A DNA stretch of 64,000 bases, from NCBI RefSeq assembly GCF_002201475.1, contig NZ_CP021422.1, positions 248,001 through 312,000 of the forward strand, given 5' to 3'. The number at the start of each line of letters is the position of its first letter. The first letter of the stretch is position 1. Origin of the DNA: Acutalibacter muris. Lineage in GTDB: Bacteria; Bacillota; Clostridia; Oscillospirales; Acutalibacteraceae. A program made the position numbers and the translations under genes. Below are positions 8,972 to 16,474 of the stretch, piece by piece. The notes beneath the pieces are model-generated. The model was given only the letters and a program-made list of their open reading frames with translations, searched no databases and was not told the DNA's origin.

Positions 8972-10753
8972 TTATCTGCCTCCTTTCTGAACCTGTGATA
9001 CAGCCCAATTTTTTGCACCTATATGTGCTTCCCACATAGAACGGTACAACGGGCAATTTTCAAGCAGATAGCCCTGTGTTCCGCTGTCAATAATCTGTCC
9101 TTTTCTTAGAATGATGATATTGTCAGCGTTTTGTATTGTAGAAAGCCTATGCGCAATTACAAGCAGGGTTTTTCCTTTTGTCAATGCTGCAATCGACTTT
9201 TGAATCTTGTCCTCATTTTGTGGATCAGTAAATGCGGTGGCTTCGTCCAAAATAATGATTGGCGCATTTTTCAATATTGCCCTTGCAATAGATATTCGTT
9301 GTTTTTCACCACCCGAAAGAGATTTCCCGGCTTCTCCTGCAGGAGTGTTATATCCTTTTTCTAACCCACGGATAAATTCATCACAGCAAGCCGCCCTTGC
9401 TGCTGCATAGACTTCTTCATCTGTCGCTTTGGGATTCCCCAGCCTTATATTTTCCATTAAGGAACAGTTAAAAAGAAAATTGTCCTGTGTAACAAAGCTA
9501 ACAAAATCGGCAAGCTGCTTAATTGGAATGTCCTTTATGTCTGTCCCGCTAATCGCAATTTTCCCGCTTGATACGTCCCAAAACCGGGCAATCAGTTTAG
9601 CAACCGTAGATTTGCCGCCACCCGACGGACCGACTAAAGCGGTAAAAGTACCTTCCGGCATTTCTAAATTCAAATGCTCTAACACATTGTCCGAATTATT
9701 CCCTGTGTATGAAAACGCAACATCATGAAACGTAATATCATACTTCCGGGGACTAACTTTTTCTTTTTTATCCGGTAGTACGTCCATATCAAGAAGTTCT
9801 TTTGAGCCTTCCACTGAATACTGCATAGCCTTAATCTCAGTAATGAAGGCGGTAGTTTTAATCAGCGGGGGCAACAGACTTAATGCAAGCACCAAGCATA
9901 TTGTAAGTTCTACGGGTGTAATTGCTCCTATCTTATACAAGATTACACCAATAGGCAGCGTCCCTAAAAATGTGGTAGGAAGAATAGAAAAAATCAAATT
10001 CATAGACTTCCAAGAGCTTTGAAACCAGTCAAGCGTGTAATCCTTGAATGAGTTCACCGCATTTGCAAATTTTGCATAAGAACTGGTACTTTGATTGAAA
10101 GTTTTGACAACCTCAATTCCTTCTACATATTCAATGATAACGCTGTTTACATGATCGTTTGCTTTCATATATTCCGTGTATTTTGTGTTAAAGGCTTTCA
10201 TGGATGCCATCATTGGAGCAGCAGCAAAAGGAAGCGTTGCCATAGAAGCTAATGCCATGCGCCAGTCGATAGAGAGAAGATAGCCAAAGATCAATATGAC
10301 AAGCACAAGATTTCCACCCAATTCGGGGATCATATGCGCTAAAGGACGCTCAACCCCTTCTACCTTATCCAGCATAATACTTTTCAAATGACCGATTGCA
10401 TTTCCCGTTACATTTCCCAGCGGCGCACGCATAAGCCGGTCAGCAATTTTCAACCGTAGCCCATAAAGGATATGGTAGGACAAATCATGTGATACTGCCG
10501 TTGAGATTCCGAAAAACACAATTTGGGTTACATAGCCGCACAATCCAACACCGCACCAGAAAATCAGTGTTTCCATGCTGGGCGTTCCAAAAAGGAACAT
10601 GGAAATAATCTGATAAAGGCAAAAGTAGGGAATAAAACTTCCTGCAACACTGATAAGCGAGCAGAGGATGGACAATAGCATTTTCCCTTTACATGGCGCA
10701 ACAAAATTAAAGAGGGTATGCAGCCAACTTTCTTGATTTTTGTTGTCGTTCAT
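8972..10753 (-). CDS. ABC exporter-type half-transporter (membrane + ATPase)
   Basis: The 593-residue protein has an N-terminal six-helix domain and a C-terminal NBD. The NBD carries GPSGGGKST, the signature LSGGEKQRISIARAILKNAP, IILDEATAFTDPQNE and the H-loop IAHRLST. It starts at ATG 10753 with AGGAG upstream and ends one base before the start of the next half-transporter, indicating coupled translation. By context (ECF S component, ECF ATPase) it belongs to a YbtPQ-like import/export cluster. The substrate is not visible from sequence; iron-siderophore or another metal complex is an inference from related clusters and from the operator upstream of the S-component gene. Confidence 0.8.
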   Translation of the reverse strand: MNDNKNQESWLHTLFNFVAPCKGKMLLSILCSLISVAGSFIPYFCLYQIISMFLFGTPSMETLIFWCGVGLCGYVTQIVFFGISTAVSHDLSYHILYGLRLKIADRLMRAPLGNVTGNAIGHLKSIMLDKVEGVERPLAHMIPELGGNLVLVILIFGYLLSIDWRMALASMATLPFAAAPMMASMKAFNTKYTEYMKANDHVNSVIIEYVEGIEVVKTFNQSTSSYAKFANAVNSFKDYTLDWFQSSWKSMNLIFSILPTTFLGTLPIGVILYKIGAITPVELTICLVLALSLLPPLIKTTAFITEIKAMQYSVEGSKELLDMDVLPDKKEKVSPRKYDITFHDVAFSYTGNNSDNVLEHLNLEMPEGTFTALVGPSGGGKSTVAKLIARFWDVSSGKIAISGTDIKDIPIKQLADFVSFVTQDNFLFNCSLMENIRLGNPKATDEEVYAAARAACCDEFIRGLEKGYNTPAGEAGKSLSGGEKQRISIARAILKNAPIIILDEATAFTDPQNEDKIQKSIAALTKGKTLLVIAHRLSTIQNADNIIILRKGQIIDSGTQGYLLENCPLYRSMWEAHIGAKNWAVSQVQKGGR

Positions 10754-10842
10754 AATCAAACTCCTTTCATTGATGTAAAAAAATAGATTGACTGTTCACC
10801 AGCCAATCTAAATTATAATGGTATTTGATTTTTTTATCTTCT

Positions 10843-11451
10843 CTATCCAGTCACTTTTTCTGCAATAATAACCGTGTGTCCCCTCTGTTTGATTTTTGCA
10901 ATCTGCTTCCGCAGTATTTCAATCGCGCTCATATCTAAATTAGCAGATGGCTCGTCTAAAACAAATACTTTTGGTTGCATAGCAAATACGGAAGCAAACG
11001 CTAATGATTGTTTTTCACCGCCGGACATAGAAAAGATACCTCTATGTTCTAAGCTCTCGATATGCAAATCATGTATGGTTTTTGAAATGCGCTCTGCAAT
11101 TTTCACAGGTGGAAGTCCTTCATTTTCCAATCCAAAAGCAAGCCCACTGTCGGAATCTAAATTAAAAAATTGTGATTTCGGGTTTTGGAAAACAGAACCA
11201 ACTGTTTTTGCCAGCTCATATATTTTTGTATCTGCAACTACCTTACCGCTAACGCATACTTTCCCCGATAAATACTCACCGGGAGTAAAGTATGGAATTA
11301 AGCCATTGATTAGTTTCGTTATTGTTGTTTTACCACAGCCGCTTTCTCCACACAATAAAAGGCACTCCCCTTGTCGTATGTGCAAAGAAATATCTCGTAA
11401 TGTACCATACTGTTCATCATAGGAGAAATTTACATTTTCTAAATCTACCAT
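10843..11451 (-). pseudogene. ECF transporter ATPase (A component), first domain only
   Basis: The 202 residues contain Walker A GESGCGKTT, the Q-loop VFQNPKSQFF, the signature MSGGEKQSLAFASVF and Walker B VFVLDEPSANLD. Trep_Strep-type A components normally have two such domains in about 480 residues. Here the protein stops just after VIIAE, where EHRLYY-like H-loop residues are expected, and ends with a foreign KVTG. The switch histidine and the whole second ATPase domain are missing, so the protein is probably inactive. The gene directly follows the EcfT remnant. Confidence 0.7.
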
Positions 11452-11467
11452 AGTTCTGTACCTCTCA

Positions 11468-11614
11468 TTATATCACAAAAGCTGCAAAGACAAAAAATAA
11501 TTCCCCCGTCAAAATCAAGTAGTCTATTGCTCTGAACCGAAGTCGAATGATACTTGTCTTTTTTGAGGGATTTTCAATTCCTCTTGTGACAGCAGCCGCA
11601 GACAGCTCCCCAAA
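11468..11614 (-). pseudogene. EcfT transmembrane component, C-terminal remnant
   Basis: A 48-codon open stretch reads GELSAAAVTRGIENPSKKTS and then RLRFRAIDYLILTGELFFVFAAFVI before a stop that overlaps the start of the A component. The pattern (ADELSxAxxxRGIxxPGKRT followed by a final membrane helix) is typical of the C-terminus of EcfT/CbiQ proteins, which couple the S component to the ATPases. The remaining ~200 residues, including the first coupling helix, are gone. Confidence 0.65.
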
Positions 11615-11666
11615 TCAGTTCTGTAGAGCTTCCCATAAATAATAAAGTTTGATAAAAGCAATAATA

Positions 11667-11684
11667 ATATTTTTGTTCGGGGGT
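11667..11684 (+). repeat. Solo end of an IS630-type element (17/18 match)
   Basis: ATATTTTTGTTCGGGGGT matches the right end of the IS630-type element at 24756-24773 (ATATTCTTGTTCGGGGGT) at 17 of 18 bases. A degenerate reading in front of it resembles the transposase tail. This suggests that a related copy was once here and took part in the loss of ecfT. Confidence 0.45.
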
Positions 11685-11722
11685 CAATCTGTAAATGTCT
11701 GCTATGGTTTTCTTTATCCGTT

Positions 11723-12325
11723 TCAAATCATTCCTGCTTTCTGAAAATGTTTTTTGAACATTGCCCTTGCAATCATTACCCCGATCAGACCGCCTACGAT
11801 GGGCGTAACAAGCATAACAATCAACATAGGGGCAGACGACAACATTTCCAAAGCAGTAACATAAGTTTCCGGCATTCCCTGTTCTGCAATCTGCATGAAA
11901 AAGCTGCTTTTAAACAGCCAAATAGGAAGCGGTGAGCCTACCATACCATAAGAAAATAAGATGAACGCAATAGCATTTCCCTTAAAACTACTATAATGCG
12001 TCAAAAAGCGTAAAAGTTCTGCAAGCAAACAAGATATTATAAATGTTATCAAGATAACTACCGTAAATTGCCCCGTAATGAAATAAAGAAGCCCTGTTAT
12101 AATTCCCATAAGCAGAGGAACGCCCGGCTTTTGCACCTTTGCACTAAGAAGCATGAAAGGAATCCCGGCAAGAATAGCAATTACTCCGGGCATGAGAATC
12201 CACAAAATAGGGATAATGCCAAGAAGCATTCCAATAAAGCTGATTACAAAATAAATCGCGGAGAAAATACCAATGTTGATTAAATCCTTTCCTGTGAGCT
12301 TCAAGCTGTTTTTCTGTTGATGCAT
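11723..12325 (-). CDS. Trep_Strep / MptD-type ECF S component
   Basis: The 200-residue integral membrane protein has five to six hydrophobic segments. It starts MHQQKNSLKLTGKDLINIGI, where KLTGKDLIxIGIFSAIYFV is typical of the Trep_Strep (TIGR02185, MptD) family of substrate-binding ECF subunits. The S component binds the substrate in the membrane and needs a T component and two ATPase domains, which are ruined just downstream. A strong AAAGGAGG lies upstream. A palindromic operator touches that site. The gene is AT-rich compared with the core genome. Substrate unknown. Confidence 0.8.
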   Translation of the reverse strand: MHQQKNSLKLTGKDLINIGIFSAIYFVISFIGMLLGIIPILWILMPGVIAILAGIPFMLLSAKVQKPGVPLLMGIITGLLYFITGQFTVVILITFIISCLLAELLRFLTHYSSFKGNAIAFILFSYGMVGSPLPIWLFKSSFFMQIAEQGMPETYVTALEMLSSAPMLIVMLVTPIVGGLIGVMIARAMFKKHFQKAGMI

Positions 12326-12341
12326 AAAATAACCTCCTTTT

Positions 12342-12359
12342 GGTTAGACATAGCTAACC
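12342..12359 (-). promoter_or_regulatory. GGTTAG-N6-CTAACC operator abutting the SD of the S-component gene
   Basis: GGTTAGACATAGCTAACC has perfect 6-base arms. On the minus strand it runs CTAACC, one base, then AAAGGAGG, the ribosome site. The arrangement is the same as at 237-254. A shared repressor acting on the first bases of the message is the simplest reading. Confidence 0.6.
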
Positions 12360-12485
12360 GTTGCGTTTTATAAAATGCCAATGGTGGCATTGATAGATAT
12401 TGTACCAGAAGCAAGAAACATATTCTTCTCCAAAAGGTCATTTTTTCACCGTTTGGACGATAAGTTCAAAGAGTCTTACATAATG

Positions 12486-12512
12486 GCTATATCCGTATAC
12501 TACAGATATAGC
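12486..12512. promoter_or_regulatory. Inverted repeat upstream of the 12577 gene
   Basis: GCTATATC (12486-12493) and GATATAGC (12505-12512) form an 8-base inverted repeat with an 11-base centre, about 65 bases before the next start codon. It may be an operator or a weak hairpin. The rest of the 12360-12576 spacer shows nothing else clear. Confidence 0.35.
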
Positions 12513-12576
12513 AAGGCGCACATTTGATATTCCCATTTTGACAGGGTATAGTAAGAGAAAAAACAGGAGGTTCACC

Positions 12577-12900
12577 ATGAACGACACATATTTTGACCTG
12601 GCAGAACGTTTGGAGGATTCTTTTCCCGAAATAGAAAATGAGATTATTGTTTACCTGCGGGAGAATAACGGGGACTATGCTGCTCTGCGCGGTAAGATTT
12701 CCGACATAGAGAATAAGCACAACTTTATCGAGCAGGTGCTAAATGGCAGCGGAGAGGTTCATCTGACAGCCGAGGAACACGCTGTGCTGACGGAGTATTT
12801 GCGGCTTAGGTTTAGCTTGGATGATATGGAGCGGCTGCAAATCTATTTTAGAGGGCATACGGACGCGGTGGCGTATTTAAAGAAGATAAAAGCGCTCTAA
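12577..12900 (+). CDS. Small conserved accessory protein (DUF6664-like)
   Basis: The 107-residue protein begins MNDTYFDLAERLEDSFPEIE and ends with MERLQIYFRGHTDAVAYLKKI. I recall similar short acidic helical proteins in accessory regions of Clostridia, annotated as DUF6664, but cannot confirm this. There is no catalytic motif, signal peptide or membrane segment. ATG 12577 has ACAGGAGG eight bases upstream. A promoter for the following genes begins right after its stop codon, so it may be a separate unit. Confidence 0.65.
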   Translation: MNDTYFDLAERLEDSFPEIENEIIVYLRENNGDYAALRGKISDIENKHNFIEQVLNGSGEVHLTAEEHAVLTEYLRLRFSLDDMERLQIYFRGHTDAVAYLKKIKAL

Positions 12901-12914
12901 TGGAGAGGTTTCTG

Positions 12915-12943
12915 TTGACTTTGGGAGGGAATACCAATATAAT
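12915..12943 (+). promoter_or_regulatory. Sigma-A promoter
   Basis: TTGACT (12915-12920) and TATAAT (12938-12943) are 17 bases apart and precede the P-loop gene at 12964. The start of transcription would fall near 12950. Confidence 0.7.
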
Positions 12944-12963
12944 GGTAGCTGGTTATAGAGGAG

Positions 12964-13608
12964 ATGAGCAGCTTGAAATTTAACAATGTGTTCTTCATCA
13001 ATGGGACGGCCTACGCTGGGAAATCCACCATGGTGAAGCTGCTGGCTGAAAGGCACAACGGTATCGCCTGCGAGGAAAATTATCACGATTCTATGCTGCC
13101 CGGTTTGGACAGCCGGGAGTTCCCATGTTTGACCTACACCCGGGACTTGCAGGACTGGCACGACTTTATCAGGCGGACGCCGGATGAGTATGAGGCTTGG
13201 GTAAGGGGCGTATCAAAAGAGTGCGAGGTTCTTGAGCTGCAAATTCTGGAAAAGCTGGCCGCGACGGATAAACCGGTGTTTGTGGACACCAACATCTCCC
13301 TGGGAACGCTGCGGGAGATTTCTGACTACGACCATGTGCTTATCATGCTGGCTAACCCGAAGGTTTCGGTGAAACGCTTTTTTGAGAGGCCCGACAAGGA
13401 GAAGCAATTTCTCTATAAGCTGATGATGGAGGAACCGGAGCCGGAGAGGGCGCTTGAGAATTTCCGGCAATGCTTGGAGCGTATCAACTCCTCCGCCGTG
13501 TATGAGGAGTTTTTCCACTCGGGGTTTCGGGTGATTTTAAGGGACGATAGCCGGAGCATTGAGAAAACTTTCGCTTTAGTGGAGCGGGAGCTTGGATTGC
13601 AAAAATGA
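12964..13608 (+). CDS. P-loop kinase-like protein
   Basis: The 214-residue protein has a Walker A motif NGTAYAGKST near residue 14 and a Walker B-like FVDTNISLG near residue 108. This is the architecture of small nucleotide/shikimate kinase-like P-loop proteins (AAA_33/NK fold). The phosphate acceptor is not recognisable. ATG 12964 is preceded by AGAGGAG. It is followed after 24 bases by a DUF3783 gene and shares its promoter. A role in small-molecule phosphorylation is likely by fold only. Confidence 0.65.
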   Translation: MSSLKFNNVFFINGTAYAGKSTMVKLLAERHNGIACEENYHDSMLPGLDSREFPCLTYTRDLQDWHDFIRRTPDEYEAWVRGVSKECEVLELQILEKLAATDKPVFVDTNISLGTLREISDYDHVLIMLANPKVSVKRFFERPDKEKQFLYKLMMEEPEPERALENFRQCLERINSSAVYEEFFHSGFRVILRDDSRSIEKTFALVERELGLQK

Positions 13609-13632
13609 TAGATCATGCGGAGGGAAATCTTC

Positions 13633-14010
13633 ATGGCGAATAATGCACACATCCTACTATTTCATGTAGAGTCGCTCAAGGCCGCGCACATTGAGAGCCT
13701 GTGCAAAAATCTCAGTATACGCACTTCCCGAATTAAACTGGCGGATTACTCCCAAAAGCTGGCGTATCTTGCCGGAATACCGGGCTTTCTCAGAGAAGAT
13801 ACCGACTACACTGGCCCGGAGTTTCCGTCTGAAATGATGGTATTTGCTAATATGGCAGATATGCTCGACCAGTTTCTGAGCGAATACAAAAAATCCGGTA
13901 TACCTCCTATAGGGTTGAAAGCCGTCATTACACCGCACAATATATTTTGGAGCGCTGCGGATTTATATGAGGAGCTTTTCAAAGAGCACCAAGCGTTTCA
14001 AAAGAAATAG
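13633..14010 (+). CDS. DUF3783-family protein
   Basis: The 125-residue protein MANNAHILLFHVESLKAAHI, ending with GLKAVITPHNIFWSAADLYEELFKEH, fits DUF3783, a family of small Firmicute proteins of unknown function. TPHN and a helical C-terminus are the conserved features. The ATG at 13633 is preferred to the upstream 13615 reading because the family begins at this methionine; the ribosome site GGAGGGA lies upstream. It probably shares a transcript with the P-loop protein and is followed by a terminator. Confidence 0.7.
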   Translation: MANNAHILLFHVESLKAAHIESLCKNLSIRTSRIKLADYSQKLAYLAGIPGFLREDTDYTGPEFPSEMMVFANMADMLDQFLSEYKKSGIPPIGLKAVITPHNIFWSAADLYEELFKEHQAFQKK

Positions 14011-14023
14011 TAGTTTTAATTAC

Positions 14024-14066
14024 ATAGCCAGGAGATTTTCTCATGAAATCCCCCGGCTATTTTTAT
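14024..14066 (+). terminator. Rho-independent terminator
   Basis: ATAGCC (14024-14029) pairs with GGCTAT (14055-14060), extended by GGAGATTT/AAATCCCC, followed by TTTTATTT. It lies after the DUF3783 gene. Confidence 0.6.
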
Positions 14067-14086
14067 TTGAAGCGGAGGTGAAAATT

Positions 14087-14395
14087 ATGCCATATATTCC
14101 ATCCGAAACCGTGTCCAAGGCCCGCGAGATGGACTTACTGACCTACCTGCGCAACTATGAGCCGGACGAGCTGGTACACTTCAGCGGCAACACCTACTGC
14201 ACCCGTGAGCATGACAGCCTGAAAATCTCCAATGGAAAATGGTGCTGGTTCTCGCGGGGAATCGGCGGCACGTCGGCGCTGGATTATCTTATCAAGGTAA
14301 AAGAAATACCTTTTCTGGACGCAGTACCCTGTCATGCTGACCGCCGCCGGGATGGAGCCGCTTATGGGCGTGCAGCAAAGTGCGCTGGCCATTGA
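14087..14395 (+). pseudogene. DUF3991/CHC2 primase-like protein, truncated
   Basis: MPYIPSETVSKAREMDLLTY, with TYCTREHDSLKISNGKWCWFSRGIGGTSALDYLIKV, is the N-terminal zinc-finger-like domain of DUF3991/Toprim proteins carried by Tn1549-type elements. After PFLDAV (about 14322) the frame runs into unrelated sequence and ends at 14395. The family is usually over 300 residues, so the Toprim part is lost. ATG 14087 has GCGGAGGTG upstream. Confidence 0.65.
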
Positions 14396-14522
14396 AACGC
14401 TGGCTAATCTTGTGGTAGATAAGCCGGAATTGACTATCCCGCCAGAGGGCGAGGACAGTGAGCCCCATGGAGATAATATCATAAATGAATCCGCTCCGCA
14501 AGTGACTGCCGCAGATAAGTAA
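14331..14522 (+). pseudogene. C-terminal fragment of an unrecognised element protein
   Basis: In a frame different from the primase-like relic, VMLTAAGMEPLMGVQQSALA continues to an acidic tail ending VTAADK. It has the look of the C-terminus of a conjugative-element protein, but I cannot name it. It is joined on the left to the primase-like fragment and on the right to the sortase fragment. Confidence 0.4.
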
Positions 14523-14542
14523 GCGGCAATTTATGAGCAAGG

Positions 14543-15139
14543 GATTTTGTGGGCTGGGTCAGTATTGGTGGCACAAACATCAACTACCCGGTTATGCAGT
14601 CCCCAAACAACCCAAATTTTTATCTGAAACACAGCTTTGATAAGGAATACAGCAATTACGGTGTTCCTTATGTGCAGGAGAACTGTGAGCTGGGCGTGTC
14701 GGACAATATCACCATCTATGGGCACCACATGAACGACGGCTCCATGTTTGCCGACCTCTGCAAATATGAAAGCGAGGATTTCTACCGGGAGCATAAGACG
14801 ATTCGGTTTGATACACTGGACGGCTTTGGCGAGTATGAGATTGTCGCAGCTTTCAAGACGGTAGCTTATTCCAATGCAGGCTTTCCTTATTTCCTGTTTG
14901 TAAAAGCTGATAAACTCGAGGATTTTGATGATTTTATAGCTAAGTGCAAAGAACTTGCATTCTTTAACTGGAATGATGAATATGGGCAGGACGGTGATTC
15001 CGACCATGTGGGAACTGTGGAGAAAGTTGAGGGTGGTGTCGTGTACACTGTTGAGGGGAACTCCGGCGATATGTGCCAGGAGAACCGATATACCGTAGGG
15101 TATTATGAAATCCTGGGGTATGGTACACCAGCATATTAG
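14543..15139 (+). pseudogene. Class B sortase joined in frame to a CHAP/NlpC domain end
   Basis: DFVGWVSIGGTNINYPVMQS through ITIYGHHMNDGSMFADLCKY and FIAKCKELA is a class B sortase core with its catalytic histidine (GHHMN). The expected TLSTC segment with the catalytic cysteine is absent. At about 14960 the frame continues as FFNWNDEYGQDGDSDHVGTV and VYTVEGNSGD to ILGYGTPAY. That is the end of CHAP-type peptidoglycan hydrolases of the same element class. The N-terminal membrane anchor of the sortase is also missing, as a stop lies just upstream of DFVGW. The chimera keeps one catalytic residue from each parent at most. Confidence 0.75.
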
Positions 15140-15278
15140 AACGACAGCCGCCATAAGGCGGCTGGTACATACTTGCATTTTTACAGTTGAATCTCTGACT
15201 TCTGTATGTTATAATCGGTTTATGAAACATCAGTGTACAAGGGGCTACAAACGATATAAAGAAATGTTTCAGATATGC

Positions 15279-15313
15279 AGAGTGGAAAAGTCAGATTTTC
15301 CACTCTATTTTTA
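15279..15313. terminator. Terminator between convergent relics
   Basis: AGAGTGGAAAA (15279-15289) pairs with TTTTCCACTCT (15296-15306) and is followed by ATTTTTA. Its left arm overlaps sequence beyond the recombinase stop codon. It could serve both directions. Confidence 0.6.
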
Positions 15314-15565
15314 CATACTCGCTGGTCGCGCTGATTGATGAAATCAGGCCGTCCGTGGCTTTCCTCTTATCCTCAAAACTGATATTCTCCCAGTCATCCA
15401 GATAGCCGGACAGCAAATCAATCTGCTGCTGGGAAATGGTCTCCACGGATAAATCGGCAATCGCCTTTGTGATTTTCTGGCGGCGTGTGTCCAGTTCCTC
15501 GATTTTCTTGTTGGCGTAGGCAAGCAGGGTAAATGTGTCCTTCACTAACCATGAGAAAATCTCGT
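15291..15565 (-). pseudogene. Large serine recombinase, C-terminal tail
   Basis: LLAYANKKIEELDTRRQKIT, then ISQQQIDLLSGYLDDWENIS and FEDKRKATDGLIS ending VKIEWKI, is the coiled-coil tail of large serine recombinases. The catalytic serine domain and zinc ribbon are absent. Upstream the sequence changes into the TraG fragment. Only about 90 residues of a ~500-residue protein remain. Confidence 0.7.
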
Positions 15566-16000
15566 GATTAAGAAGTCATTTAGAGCATATATCACCGCTG
15601 GCCAGCTTGTATTTGGCATATTGGCGCACGGCGAAGTGCTGGGGGCTCCTCCTGGCGAGGCCGTCGAACATGTAATCCACGGCGTTCTTTCCTGTATGAT
15701 ACGCATGGCCTGGTAGAAGAGGCTGGACTTCGCCCCGTCAAGGCCCTTGCGGTTCCCGATCAGGGAAAGGTTCTGGCAGGGGGAGCCGAAGGTTATCACA
15801 TGGACGGGAGGGACCTTCACCCCGTCCAGCTTCGTGATGTCCCCCAGGTGCAGCATGTCCGGGAAGTGCCTCTTTGTGATGGAGACCGGGGCCTTCTCGA
15901 TCTCGCTGGCCCACACCGGGCGTATGCCGCAGCGTGAGGCCGCAAGGGGGAATACCCCTATCCCGTCAAAGAGGCTCCCCAGCCTAATGTCCGCCGCCAT
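15545..16000 (-). pseudogene. C5 DNA methyltransferase, N-terminal third
   Basis: IRLGSLFDGIGVFPLAASRC is motif I (SAM binding) and VHVITFGSPCQNLSLIGNRK holds the catalytic PCQ motif IV of cytosine-C5 methyltransferases. Homology ends after SSLFYQAMRIIQE (about 15690), where the TraG fragment begins; the rest of the 455-base ORF is an out-of-frame reading of it. The target-recognition domain and motifs VI-X are missing, so the enzyme is inactive. These genes are common in conjugative elements and often protect them from restriction. Confidence 0.75.
15576..15689 (-). pseudogene. TraG/VirD4-type coupling protein fragment
   Basis: A short frame reads KNAVDYMFDGLARRSPQHFA followed by VRQYAKYKLASGDI. 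LxxRSPxHFAVRQYxKYKLAxG is characteristic of the conjugative coupling ATPase of Tn1549-like elements. Only 37 codons survive between the methyltransferase and recombinase relics. The family normally exceeds 550 residues. Confidence 0.6.
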
Positions 16001-16305
16001 CCTTCCCCAGCCCTTTCACGGCCAGGATTCCGTCAAGGGTGGTGGCGGCGATCCCCAGCCGCCCGGCCACCGCTATGTCGTTCTTCACGTCCTCGTCCAC
16101 GTCCCCGCCGCAGACCACCAGCACATGGGAGCGCCGGAGCAGGTCCCGGCGCATGTCAATCCCGGCCTTGTGCTCTTCGGGTACGCTGTCGTTGAGGAAC
16201 AGCGGCATGTAGAGGACGGGGCAGACGGGGGAGAAGCCCGCCTCGTATGCCATGCGGCTGTAGCGGGTTCCCATCTCTGTGACGGTGTGGAGGAACACAT
16301 TTTTG
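15984..16305 (-). pseudogene. Nucleoside 2-deoxyribosyltransferase-fold (DUF4406/DUF7768-like) fragment
   Basis: NVFLHTVTEMGTRYSRMAYE and AGFSPVCPVLYMPLFLNDSV, followed by LLRRSHVLVVCGGDVDEDVK and ILAVKGLGK, resemble the small proteins located next to methyltransferase genes in conjugative elements. The start is missing: upstream of about 16305 the minus-strand reading is antisense to the cupin relic. It overlaps the methyltransferase start by 17 bases. Family naming is from memory. Confidence 0.5.
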
Positions 16306-16463
16306 TTTTGCGCGGGACACTTCGGCTTGTCCTGGGCGATAAAACCGTGGATGTCGGTGAGAAGCAGGCTGTCCGGTTCCGCGCAGATATTCCACACTCC
16401 TACCAGAATTTGGGCAAGTGCGGGTGCGCGGTTTATAACACGATTTTCTATCCCCATCACTAA
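16290..16463 (+). pseudogene. Cupin domain end of an HTH-cupin regulator
   Basis: In the plus strand EEHIFVLRGTLRLVLGDKTV, then VGEKQAVRFRADIPHSYQNL and VYNTIFYP, is the C-terminal cupin of XRE-cupin transcription factors. The helix-turn-helix half is lost at the junction with the minus-strand fragment near 16300. It ends 11 bases before the YbaK gene, which was probably its operon partner. Confidence 0.6.
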
Positions 16464-16474
16464 AGGAGGGCATT

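Noticed and set aside
15747..16463. A single 238-residue plus-strand gene
   Set aside because: Only the last ~57 codons (cupin) resemble a protein; the rest is antisense to the methyltransferase and DUF4406-like fragments.
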